From positions 473,853-537,852 of the forward strand of contig VRVR01000002.1 in the NCBI GenBank assembly GCA_009859145.1: a DNA stretch of 64,000 nucleotides, read 5' to 3'. Below are positions 1 through 8,126 of the stretch, one piece after another. Source of the stretch: Andalucia godoyi. Taxonomy: Eukaryota > Discoba > Jakobea > Jakobida > Andaluciidae. The stretch's first letter is position 1; every line of letters starts with the position of its first letter. The position numbers and the translations under genes were made by a program. The notes under the pieces are model-generated. The model saw only the letters and a list, made by a program, of their open reading frames with translations, searched no databases and had not been told where the DNA came from.

Positions 1-1
1 T

Positions 2-469
2 ACAATGTTTGACAATTTCCACAGATATTCATTCACAAAGCTTGCGTTTCCGTCGTTTCACGCCTTTCTTAGTGGTCGAGCGTTTTATTCGACTGTGGAG
101 CCCCAGAATGTCGCCTCTCTGCACGATGCATTTCAAAGAACGCCGCTATTCGATTCGTCGAGGCTCCCCAAGAAGGAGTATAGCGTTCTGGAAATCGACT
201 ACGAGACAAGTCCTGACCGGGGGTATCTGTATGGGCCAGTTGCATTTCGCCATGTCAAGGGCAATCGGCGGTCGCCCAGCGTCGAATCGTCCGTCATTCT
301 GGACTCTGTCGCGGACGTCTTTCAAGTCGAAAGCCTCATCACGAACGACCAAGCGAAAGCCGGGTTCTTACTGTTCTTGCAAAGACTCCTTTTGCAAGAA
401 CCAGCACTGCTCTTCTTGTCTGAAAAGGGCCCTTGGAATTTCGTTTCGCACCCACTAGAAGAATTGTAG
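2..469 (+). CDS. C-terminal part of an unrecognised protein, cut by the window edge
   Basis: The reading frame is open from the first bases to a TAG at 467-469. The codon before the first ATG (position 5) is also open, so this is probably the end of a longer protein. The residues look protein-like, with a hydrophobic leucine-rich stretch near the C-terminus (FLLFLQRLLLQEPALLFL). An overlapping frame at 9-458 is arginine- and serine-rich and looks like a shadow. I recognise no family. An A/T-rich palindromic tract follows directly after the stop, as at several other gene ends in this window. Confidence 0.5.
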   Translation, partial: TMFDNFHRYSFTKLAFPSFHAFLSGRAFYSTVEPQNVASLHDAFQRTPLFDSSRLPKKEYSVLEIDYETSPDRGYLYGPVAFRHVKGNRRSPSVESSVILDSVADVFQVESLITNDQAKAGFLLFLQRLLLQEPALLFLSEKGPWNFVSHPLEEL

Positions 470-608
470 TTTTTTTAATTAAAAAATTAGAAAATAAGGA
501 AAACAGGACAGAGCAACGTCGCATGCAGCGCGAAGAATATTCACATGATAGTAATCGATGATATTGCCCCTCCGAGGCAGCGTGAGCCTTGAGCATTCGA
601 GTCCCGAT

Positions 609-639
<31 letters not shown>

Positions 640-993
640 GTGCTTCGTGCTTGCGGCTGCCTCCCGGGCGTTTCCCGCAAAGACAGAGCAGCGACGTCTG
701 GGCCGCTTTGTCTTCTCTTCCCTCGTTCCCCTTCGACTTCCGAGCTCCTGCCTGTCGTAGTAGCCAGCAGCACATCCCAGTGTCAAGTATCAAGTGTCAA
801 GCACCAGGCTCTCTACGACCAGCAGTGAGCACCATCCGAAAAATGCCCCGGTCTGGCTGGCGGAGTTCATCCGCTCCCGAATTCGCTGTGGCCCTTCTTC
901 TTCTACGCACATTCTCCGCACATCTATTTATTTATTTATTTATTCACTCATTCATTCATTATCTTCCGAAACTCTGTTCCGCATTTTGGCGCT
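470..993. other. Intergenic region upstream of the phospholipase B-like gene
   Basis: No convincing gene. It holds an A/T palindrome just after the previous stop (about 471-490), a TC dinucleotide run at about 609-636, and a TTTA run passing into a TTCA run at about 925-960, just before the start codon at 994. It probably contains the 3' end of the first gene and the promoter and 5' UTR of the next. Confidence 0.5.
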
Positions 994-2631
994 ATGGTGT
1001 CAGGCAACACTTTGCTGTGTCTTGCAACAGTGGTGCTGCTTGTTGCTGTATCCGTTTCGCACGGACAGCAACAGCAAGTGTCTGCTTCGTGCTACTATCA
1101 AGGAGATGCGGCGCACGTGGTGTTCAACAAGATTGACCACTCTGCGGTTGCATGGGCGCAGTTTGCAGACACGACGTTTGAGATTGGCTGGTCGAAGTTG
1201 CAGCTTGTGGCGAATCCGTCTGCGGATGCGTCGCAGCAGTCATACTGTGCAGGATATCTTGAGGGCGCTCTGACGGCCAATGCAACATACAACTTGTACA
1301 GGACGACGCTGGAGACGTTCTTTCCGTCAGGAACAGTGCCGTCACAATTGAACGATTTCTTCACCCAGCAAAAGGCGTATACAGACGACCTTGTCTCCTC
1401 TCACGCAAGCTCGGGCGATGCTTACTACGCTCTGCTGGGACAGGTCGGTGTGTTCTATGACGGCTTTTTGGATGGCTACAACATGGAGCTCGGCGCGGAG
1501 CATCCGTTGACGTATGTCCAATTGCAGCTTGTGAATGCAGAAGCTGATTTGGGAGATATATTGTCCTATTTGTTCCCTTCGCAGCGCATTGATGTGAATG
1601 TTGCATCGAAAGCCGAGCTGGAGTTGCATCTGGACGCACACACACATTGCTCTGCGCTGATTTCCCTACTTCCGGGGCACTCTGCGCTGCTTGCGGGACA
1701 CTCTACGTGGGCTGGCTACGACACAATGCTCAGGACGTACAAGTACTATTCAGTTCCTTCTCTTGGAGCGACGATCGTGCTGAGTGGCTATCCTGGAGGA
1801 GGTCCCTTTTCGTCGGATGACTTCTACATGACGCAGCCGCACAATTTGTTCATCACGGAGACCACCAATGATGTGTTTGACTCCTCTCTATACAAGAAGA
1901 TTACGGTCAATGGACTGCTGTGCTGGCAGCGAACACTGCTTGCAAACGCCCTAGCGACGACAGGTGCAGAGTGGCATACTATTTTCCAGCGATACAGCGC
2001 CGGCACATATAATAATCAGTGGATGGTCATTGACTATAAGTTGTTTACTCCGGGAATGGGATCGTTGAGGGAAATGACACTCACGGTCGGTGAGCAGATG
2101 CCGGGGTTCTACATGTGGGCTGACCAATCGGCTGTTCTCGAAAAGCAAGGTTACTGGCCTTCGTACAACATTCCGTTCTATCCGGAGGTGTACAACATGT
2201 CTGGATATGCAGCGGCGCAGAAGACGATGGGTGACTTGGTTTCCTACACAAAGTGTCCTCGTGCGCAAATCTTTGGGCGCGATCGTGCAACTGTCAAGGA
2301 CCAGGAGTCTATGAACAAACTTCTTCGGTACAACAACTGGCAAAGCGATCCACTGTCGCTGAATTCTCCAAGCAACGCCATAATGGCCCGAAACGACTTG
2401 CTGCCTGCCAGCGCGCACCGGCGGCTTTCTGGTGGAATTGACACCAAGACCACAAACGATGTGTTCATCAAGCAACTCCGAGCCCAGGCATGTGCCGGGC
2501 CGACTCATGATCAGCAGTCGGTGTTTGTGTGGTCTGAATACGAGAAGTTGACGAACCAAACGTATCCGCATTACGGACAGCCCGATAGCTTCCCGTTCAC
2601 CTTTGTAGATTTCCAGTGGAGCGAAATCTGA
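994..2631 (+). CDS. Phospholipase B-like protein (PLBD / lamina-ancestor family)
   Basis: A 545-residue protein starting with a hydrophobic signal peptide (about residues 1-24, ending near SHGQ), so it enters the secretory pathway, probably to a lysosome-like compartment. The family is an N-terminal-nucleophile hydrolase fold matured by self-cleavage. The expected cysteine nucleophile lies in the segment HCSALISLLPGH (around residue 222), followed by the family hallmarks GHSTWAGYDTMLRTYKYY and, further on, the W-rich C-terminal part (YNNQWMVIDYKLF). Length matches the family (about 550-590). Substrate is uncertain: Dictyostelium members deacylate phospholipids, while the activity of mammalian PLBD2 is debated. 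It converges with the D123-family gene, with only about 120 bp between the stops. Confidence 0.95.
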   Translation: MVSGNTLLCLATVVLLVAVSVSHGQQQQVSASCYYQGDAAHVVFNKIDHSAVAWAQFADTTFEIGWSKLQLVANPSADASQQSYCAGYLEGALTANATYNLYRTTLETFFPSGTVPSQLNDFFTQQKAYTDDLVSSHASSGDAYYALLGQVGVFYDGFLDGYNMELGAEHPLTYVQLQLVNAEADLGDILSYLFPSQRIDVNVASKAELELHLDAHTHCSALISLLPGHSALLAGHSTWAGYDTMLRTYKYYSVPSLGATIVLSGYPGGGPFSSDDFYMTQPHNLFITETTNDVFDSSLYKKITVNGLLCWQRTLLANALATTGAEWHTIFQRYSAGTYNNQWMVIDYKLFTPGMGSLREMTLTVGEQMPGFYMWADQSAVLEKQGYWPSYNIPFYPEVYNMSGYAAAQKTMGDLVSYTKCPRAQIFGRDRATVKDQESMNKLLRYNNWQSDPLSLNSPSNAIMARNDLLPASAHRRLSGGIDTKTTNDVFIKQLRAQACAGPTHDQQSVFVWSEYEKLTNQTYPHYGQPDSFPFTFVDFQWSEI

Positions 2632-2753
2632 TTGTTTGGAGTCTGTGCTCTGCTCGTTCGATAGTATGTTGCGGCAATGCCCCGCTCTCACATGTGAATA
2701 GTAAAAGAAGCAGCCCGTGGCGTCACGAACATCTGTTTCCCAAGCTTGTCAAA

Positions 2754-3839
2754 CTACATGATGGTGCACTTTTTGGCAGCTGCGGGTTTGCCACAGCACG
2801 TTTTCAGCAAGGCCTCTTGCTTCAGCAGTCTTGGCTCCTCCGAGGTTTCGGCCCAGATTTCAACGAGCTGCTCAATGTTCTCCATTGGCTGCTTCCGAAT
2901 GCGAACGCACAGCGGACCCGACGTTAAGACATCTCGGTCCACGGTCCAGTCGAACAGCGATGCTCCCGTGAACCGATCGAAGGGATTGAACTCGATGATT
3001 TGCAACGCAATCGTAGCGATGAATCCCGACGAATCGCGCCTCGGCAACAATGCAACATCCATGACACAATTATCATATGGAATTTCATTCTTGTGCTTCT
3101 CGTAAAACATCCTGATTCCCTCTCGGACAACCATCTCCTGATCCTGCAGATCCTCATAAAAGCAATATTGATTGTACTGGGAAATCGCCGTCAGCTGCTT
3201 GTCATGCACAAAACATCTGAATTCCCAGGCTTCGTCAATTTGCTTATTCCACGCGCGCAGAATGAGCTGGGTTGAGAGTCCGTGCTCCTTTGACTTGACC
3301 AGATCCCTATTCACGCGCTCCGAAGTGCATGTCAAATGCAGAATCTCCAAAGCACTCGAGACACAAAGTGCCGCACTTCGTTGCTTCAGCATGCGCACGA
3401 AAATGCTGTTTGCTGTGTCTGGATTGGATCGGTCAACCGTTTCTGGATCGAGCCCAAGATCCTTTGCTGTGTCTGCATACTTTACAATGCCGTGAAGTGG
3501 TATGCCGTCTTTTGGCGAGCGGCAACTCAGCCGGACAAACCACTGTTTTTGCTCAGAATAATCATTCAGCACCCTTGCTATTCGAGAAGCAAGATCCGAG
3601 AGCCCATGTTCCACAAAGCCCTTCACACGGTCTGCATCCTCCATCGCGGATTTCAAACCAAATTCGGTGCGATAAAACTCCAGAATGCAGTCAACATCGG
3701 TGCCTGTCAAATCCATGAAAACAGTCTTGGGTGTCAGATGCTCCACTGCCTCATACCATTTATCCACATCATAATCGCGACCAGCGATCACCCAGTCCAA
3801 CTCTGCGTCCATACTCTCTTGGTTGTCCTTCTTCTTCAT
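2754..3839 (-). CDS. D123/Cdc123-family protein with a CaaX-like C-terminus
   Basis: About 361 residues; the start is the ATG just inside the CA/CT microsatellite, since codons further upstream come only from repeat sequence. The segment EFRCFVHDKQLTAISQYNQY, a later DVALLP and the acidic IIEFNPFDRFTGASLFDW match the conserved blocks of Cdc123/D123. That family has an ATP-grasp-like fold, and its yeast and human members help assemble the eIF2 complex. This copy is fairly divergent, so a specialised paralogue is possible. The C-terminus is odd: a CC pair, then lysines, then CTIM. This looks like a prenylation CaaX box with a possible palmitoylation site nearby, which would place the protein on a membrane. 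Confidence 0.85.
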   Translation of the reverse strand: MKKKDNQESMDAELDWVIAGRDYDVDKWYEAVEHLTPKTVFMDLTGTDVDCILEFYRTEFGLKSAMEDADRVKGFVEHGLSDLASRIARVLNDYSEQKQWFVRLSCRSPKDGIPLHGIVKYADTAKDLGLDPETVDRSNPDTANSIFVRMLKQRSAALCVSSALEILHLTCTSERVNRDLVKSKEHGLSTQLILRAWNKQIDEAWEFRCFVHDKQLTAISQYNQYCFYEDLQDQEMVVREGIRMFYEKHKNEIPYDNCVMDVALLPRRDSSGFIATIALQIIEFNPFDRFTGASLFDWTVDRDVLTSGPLCVRIRKQPMENIEQLVEIWAETSEEPRLLKQEALLKTCCGKPAAAKKCTIM

Positions 3840-3841
3840 AA

Positions 3842-3886
3842 CGCACACACACACACACACTCTCTCTCTCTCTCTCTCTCTCTCTA
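3842..3886. repeat. Compound CA/CT microsatellite at a gene start
   Basis: A CA run of about 17 bases passes directly into a CT run of about 26 bases. It starts 3 bp upstream of the D123-family ATG, so on the coding strand the 5' leader reads (AG)n(TG)n then ATG. The same arrangement recurs upstream of the PIAS gene. Confidence 0.95.
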
Positions 3887-4253
3887 TTATAAAAAAAAGT
3901 CGAATTTAAGTCTCTGGAAATAAAGAGAGTCCTTTTTTCAGCTCGGAAATTACACCTTAATGGTTTGTCGGAGGATTTCCTGGAACGAATCGTCCGAAAC
4001 TCCGAAATGTGCACTGGCCGTTGCCACTTATTGCGATATGATGGCGCAGTCTGAAGCGCACGCAAACAACAACACTGCCACGCGCCCATGCGCATGCGTT
4101 TGTTGTCTTAATCAACTCCGTCACATGATGCCCGATTCGTTTCGCCCCATTTTGATCATGAAATCCCTATAAACATGCCACCGCGTTGCATTCTCGCACA
4201 GCGACGCTCATTTCATTTTCTTATTTTTATTGTTATTGTCCATGCAACGCACC
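3887..4253. other. Intergenic DNA upstream of the D123-family gene
   Basis: Promoter-side DNA for the D123 gene. I see no gene. It includes some alternating CG-containing sequence around 4080-4100. The following 200 bp are described separately as a mobile-element relic. Confidence 0.4.
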
Positions 4254-4450
4254 ATGTACATCACGCCCGCAACGCTGCGCAAGACCCATGACATCTCCAT
4301 CGCCGCCATGAAAGATCCGTAGCATCTACATCTATCTTAAGAGCGTCTCTCATGCCGAGGGGCGTGTTGGGGGTCTACCCCGTTCCCAATCATGCTATGC
4401 ATGCTGGGTGATCAGCGATGATTATCCGTGGTTAGTGTACAGTGTAGGCG
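4254..4450 (+). mobile_element. Decayed IS607/Fanzor deletion derivative
   Basis: The ATG at 4254 opens a short frame reading MYITPATLRKTHDIS. This aligns without gaps to the start of the recombinase at 47941 (MFETARTIRKKYDIS), with 8 of 15 residues identical and several more similar; the frame then stops at TAG. Directly after it, bases 4317-4390 resemble the end of the Fanzor piece at 49.3-49.5 kb: a stretch encoding IRSIYIYLKSV against GSRNIYLKNAV, then a shared GGCGTGTTGGGG block and a pyrimidine-rich CCCC..TTCCC. A GTGTAGGCG near 4450 matches AATGTAGGCG at the equivalent place. The element therefore seems to keep both ends and lack the middle. The comparison was made by eye and each part is short. 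Confidence 0.5.
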
Positions 4451-4677
4451 CCCCAGAATGTACGCTCCTTTTTGACATTTTCCCCAACCATAAACCGAGA
4501 ATTACAGAGCAAGTAGCGTTTTCTGAGGCGTTGACTGGAAATTCTATATATATTTTAAATTAAAAAAGGTGCTTTTATCGCAGTGGAAGACCTGATCCAA
4601 CATACGGAAGAAGAAGGCAAGCTCCTGCGTGAAGGGAGACACAGCGGCAGGAAAAATGATTTTTTTAATTTAAAATT
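4451..4677. other. Intergenic DNA 3' of the PIAS gene
   Basis: No gene seen. It contains two A/T palindromic tracts, one at about 4543-4567 and one at about 4659-4677. The second abuts the PIAS stop codon and may take part in 3' end formation. Confidence 0.4.
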
Positions 4678-6903
4678 CTAGTCGTCAATTTCGATTGGGC
4701 CGTCGGTGAACCGAGCACTGGTGTGTGCATTTGCGGAAACGATCGGTGACGGAAGCGGTGCATTGGGCTGGACAGCATGAGGAGACGTCACTCGAATTTC
4801 TTTTGCAGGAGGAGCATCAAAGCCTTCCAAAATATCGTTCAGCCAGCTTGGATTTTCGTCACAGACATCGTGAAAATCAAACCCGAGAGTCAGTCCCAGA
4901 GAACCAGGGGTAGACGCAGAACCTTCTGGTCTCTCCCGCTTTGAAGGAGTACTCCGCTGAGAAGGCGCAGTTTCCGGTATAATGTTCCCGTCGCTGTCCA
5001 CGAGCACATCTCGAGCATTTGGTGATATTTGCTTCAAAATCCGTTCAAAATTCGTGTCGTATCGGATGTCATGAAAATGGACCGCCTGCTTGCAAATCGG
5101 GCATTCGTAGACACCTGTATTTTGACCGTTCAACAAGAACCACTTCGCGTCGAAACAAGCCTTGTGCGCGCAATCAATGCCTCTAGCGGGACGCTCGATG
5201 CGCGAAGAAGACAGCGGATCCGTTGTTGGAATCTTCCAGGAAACCACCTCGATGTCCGAATCCGAGTCGTCGTCATTCGGAGTGGTGGGCTTCCGGGACG
5301 GCGGTATGCGGTCCGTCGCAACATTGCTGGACGGCTTCGAATCGCGCCTCTGCTGCTGCGCAGCGGGAAAATTGTGTTGCGGGATTTTGGAAAGAAGAAC
5401 CTCAATCGGAAGTAATTTCACAACCCGAATAACGAAAATGCAATTGTGGATCAGGCTCATCTGGTCACGTACGCTCAGCACTGAGCGAAACGAAAAAGAG
5501 ACCTGGTTCTTCCCCGCGACTAGCATGCCCTTGTTCAGCTCAAGTGTTGGAGTTGTACACTTGGTGCGGAAAGTTTCTTGCTGGGCCTTTTTAGATTGAA
5601 ACATTACCAATGGCTGCTCCTGCAGCGGTAATGGCCACACCGTGTTGTTGATTGTCAGAATTGGGAACTCTCTAAAATCCAGCCCGGAAAATAATATCTG
5701 CGGACCGGCTCGAAACGCGTGCACACTGACAACTACTTGGAATCCAGCATTCCCTCGTACTTCTTCCAGCTCAGTGCTCGTCAACTCAAAGGACAAGGTA
5801 GCCGTCGACGACGGTCGTGGCGGATGTGATGATAGAGAAGCATGTGCAAACTCCGCTCGAGCAATCTGCACAACACGTTCCGTCTGATGAAACGGAGTGA
5901 AATTCTTTGTTAATTCTGGATACGCACATATACTGGAAGGATCAGAAATCAACGACTGGATCGCGGCAGATACCGGTAAATTGACTCTGGGCAGGGAGCC
6001 AGACGTAGACGCAGACGTAGACGCAGACGCAGACGGGGGTGCGGCAACTGTGGCGGGACGGCTTGTGGTAGAAGAAGAAGCCCGATGCCCCGTGGGCACC
6101 AAAGATGCAGGAGTACGCGATATGGAACTTGGAGGAGCATGTGGGGCCGACATTCCACGATTTGGCATCAGATTCCAATATGGCAGCGTGCGCGAACTCG
6201 CGGAATCTGCGGCGATGCTTGTGGACGATGGTATGACATATGAAGACTGCGGTTGCGATCTCGTGGGGTTCGTAGGGGTGGATGAGAAAGAAAGGGTTGT
6301 GCCCGAAGTGTCCGGAGTGCTCGGAGTACTCGAGACGAGCCTGCGCCCAATAAATTGTGGAGTTGAGATGGACCGACTTGAAAGCGCAATGTCCATCAAT
6401 GCAGATCCCAGTGGCGGCGGCGACGACGACGAAGAGCCCCTCAGCGTACCAACTGCGCTCGTAGCAGCAGCAGCAGGGGTCGTAGTTGCGGGTGGCGGTA
6501 AAACGGCGCCCGACTCCGATCGTACATTGCGGAGTAAAGGATGGACAAGCAGTTTTGCAATCACTGGAGGGTCCAGACTGGTGGACTCCGGGTACATTGC
6601 AGCATATGCATTCCTTGCAAAACACCATAGCGGATCTTCCACAAACATTACATTGGAGATATCACTCAATATCAGATCCTTCTTTGCATACGTGGAATGT
6701 TCGAAGCGCCAGCCGGTGCAAAATTGCACATACGCTCGAATTACCTTTAGCGATTCCAATCTAATCGTAGAATCGATCCTGTTTAAGTACATTGCCCGAA
6801 GTGCTTCTGCAAGCTTTTCTTCGGAAATCGGGTGGTGATACATGCGCGCCGCATAGAACAAGAAATCAGAGCCTGAGAACCGACACGAAACGACATTGCT
6901 CAT
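4678..6903 (-). CDS. PIAS/Siz-type SUMO E3 ligase
   Basis: About 741 residues from the ATG at 6903. The SP-RING/MIZ zinc finger is at about residues 571-619: IDCAHKACFDAKWFL, then YECPICKQAVHFHDIRYD, giving the C-H-C-C-C pattern and the family's downstream D...F.RIL. This module binds the SUMO E2 Ubc9. A preceding region at about residues 365-505 (GLDFREFPILTINN, then PLVMFQSKK) fits a divergent PINIT domain. DSDIEVVSW, just N-terminal of the zinc finger's partner region, and the C-terminal PIEIDD look like SUMO-interacting motifs. The middle is a long Ser/Thr/Pro/Ala-rich, probably disordered linker. No N-terminal SAP domain is obvious. Probably nuclear. It is divergent from Mis18, with 389 bp of microsatellite-rich DNA between them. 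Confidence 0.9.
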   Translation of the reverse strand: MSNVVSCRFSGSDFLFYAARMYHHPISEEKLAEALRAMYLNRIDSTIRLESLKVIRAYVQFCTGWRFEHSTYAKKDLILSDISNVMFVEDPLWCFARNAYAAMYPESTSLDPPVIAKLLVHPLLRNVRSESGAVLPPPATTTPAAAATSAVGTLRGSSSSSPPPLGSALMDIALSSRSISTPQFIGRRLVSSTPSTPDTSGTTLSFSSTPTNPTRSQPQSSYVIPSSTSIAADSASSRTLPYWNLMPNRGMSAPHAPPSSISRTPASLVPTGHRASSSTTSRPATVAAPPSASASTSASTSGSLPRVNLPVSAAIQSLISDPSSICAYPELTKNFTPFHQTERVVQIARAEFAHASLSSHPPRPSSTATLSFELTSTELEEVRGNAGFQVVVSVHAFRAGPQILFSGLDFREFPILTINNTVWPLPLQEQPLVMFQSKKAQQETFRTKCTTPTLELNKGMLVAGKNQVSFSFRSVLSVRDQMSLIHNCIFVIRVVKLLPIEVLLSKIPQHNFPAAQQQRRDSKPSSNVATDRIPPSRKPTTPNDDDSDSDIEVVSWKIPTTDPLSSSRIERPARGIDCAHKACFDAKWFLLNGQNTGVYECPICKQAVHFHDIRYDTNFERILKQISPNARDVLVDSDGNIIPETAPSQRSTPSKRERPEGSASTPGSLGLTLGFDFHDVCDENPSWLNDILEGFDAPPAKEIRVTSPHAVQPNAPLPSPIVSANAHTSARFTDGPIEIDD

Positions 6904-6960
6904 TCCACAACACTTCCCAAAATGCACCAAAGCACGCAGACACACACACACACACACACA

Positions 6961-6992
<32 letters not shown>

Positions 6993-7292
6993 ATCTATCT
7001 ATCTATCTATCTCTCTCTCTCTTTCCAACTCTCTTTCTATCTCAAGCAAAAGCAAAAACCATAATGATATCCAATCTTTCTTCTAAAAAAAATTGATAAA
7101 ATCGTGTTTTCCGGACTACAGATTAAAAGGCATTTGAGGGGGAATTGAGTTGCCTCATGTTTGTGATTCCCTATCTTTTGAGTTTATTTTATGTTTTTCT
7201 TGGAGAATTTTGAGTTTTGCTTTTCGTGGTGTGCTGCGCTCGCTGGTTTCTTCTTCTTTTCTTTTGTTTGTTTGTTGTGTCGGGCATTGTTG
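6904..7292. promoter_or_regulatory. Divergent promoter region of PIAS and Mis18 with compound microsatellites
   Basis: The two genes face away from each other across this gap. It holds a CA run (about 6940-6960), a CT run (6961-6988), a CTAT tetranucleotide run (about 6990-7011), then more CT. No TATA-like element stands out. Confidence 0.5.
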
Positions 7293-7916
7293 ATGGAGAG
7301 CAGCATGGCCGATGAGACGATTGCGAATCCGCTTGTTTTCCAGTGTGAAAAGTGTCGCGTGATACTAGGAGATACATTTTCACTTGTGACTGCGGACGGT
7401 GAGATGCAGATGGTGTGTCTGGAGCTTGCATCTCCACATGTAGTTGTGGACAAGGATGCGTTTCTCGTGAGTCCTGCATCGGCTCGTGATGCTGGATCGA
7501 CGTTTCATATTCTAAAGTGTGCGAGTTGCAAGGCTGTGCTTGGGAGGCAGTATAAGACTACAGATGCAGCAATGGATCCGTGGAGGGGGAAGTTTGCGCT
7601 GTCCACGAAGAGCATAAGCTCGTATCAGCTTGGGAAGGGCTCACAAGGCATTGATCAGCTGTTCTCGACGTACCACAGCCTGTCGCGGGTCTCGGAGGAT
7701 TTGCTAAAAGTGCAGCAAATGCTCATTTTGTTCAGTGAACGCATCCAGGCGCTCGAACAGGCAGCTGCAGTTGTGCCATCGTCGTCGAGTGCGACAGGCA
7801 AGACTGGGCCTGGAGGGTCATCATCGTTAGTAGAACATTCCGAATTCAAACGCAACGCTCCGGATGATTTTGCCTATCAGGACAGTCAACCTGCATTGAA
7901 GAAAAAGAAGAGATAG
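7293..7916 (+). CDS. Mis18-domain protein (centromere-licensing / yippee-like fold)
   Basis: About 207 residues from ATG 7293 (an ATG at 7305 is also possible). The frame extends upstream, but those residues are a hydrophobic low-complexity string that does not belong to the fold. Two zinc-binding CxxC pairs are present: FQCEKCRVILGD and LKCASCKAVLGRQY, separated by about 70 residues. After the second pair comes the usual RGKFALS...ISSYQLG. This is the Mis18/yippee-like layout; Mis18 proteins prime centromeres for CENP-A deposition. A predicted coiled coil follows (DLLKVQQMLILFSERIQALEQ), then a basic tail KKKKR that could be a nuclear localisation signal. The coiled coil favours Mis18 over a plain yippee protein. 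Confidence 0.88.
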   Translation: MESSMADETIANPLVFQCEKCRVILGDTFSLVTADGEMQMVCLELASPHVVVDKDAFLVSPASARDAGSTFHILKCASCKAVLGRQYKTTDAAMDPWRGKFALSTKSISSYQLGKGSQGIDQLFSTYHSLSRVSEDLLKVQQMLILFSERIQALEQAAAVVPSSSSATGKTGPGGSSSLVEHSEFKRNAPDDFAYQDSQPALKKKKR

Positions 7917-8126
7917 CGTACCAATCCACGAGGGAGGGCGCGTTTCTTTCCTCCGGGAGCTGTAGAAAATGTAAAATACTGTACTGTCTCTTTTGTATTG
8001 CGAGTCCTTAATTCAGAACGCGGGGACATTGACTGTACAGAAAAGCGGGGAGGGGGGTGGGAACAACAGCAAATCAACTGGAACAAGACCTAGACGTTCC
8101 TCTGCTCAAGCAGAAACTGAGAGTAA

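Noticed and set aside
9-458. Overlapping 149-residue frame at the left edge
   Set aside because: Composition is Arg/Ser-rich, as expected for a shadow of the real frame at 2-469.
1951-2691. 246-residue antisense frame within the phospholipase B-like gene
   Set aside because: Antisense shadow of a well-supported gene; no recognisable domain.
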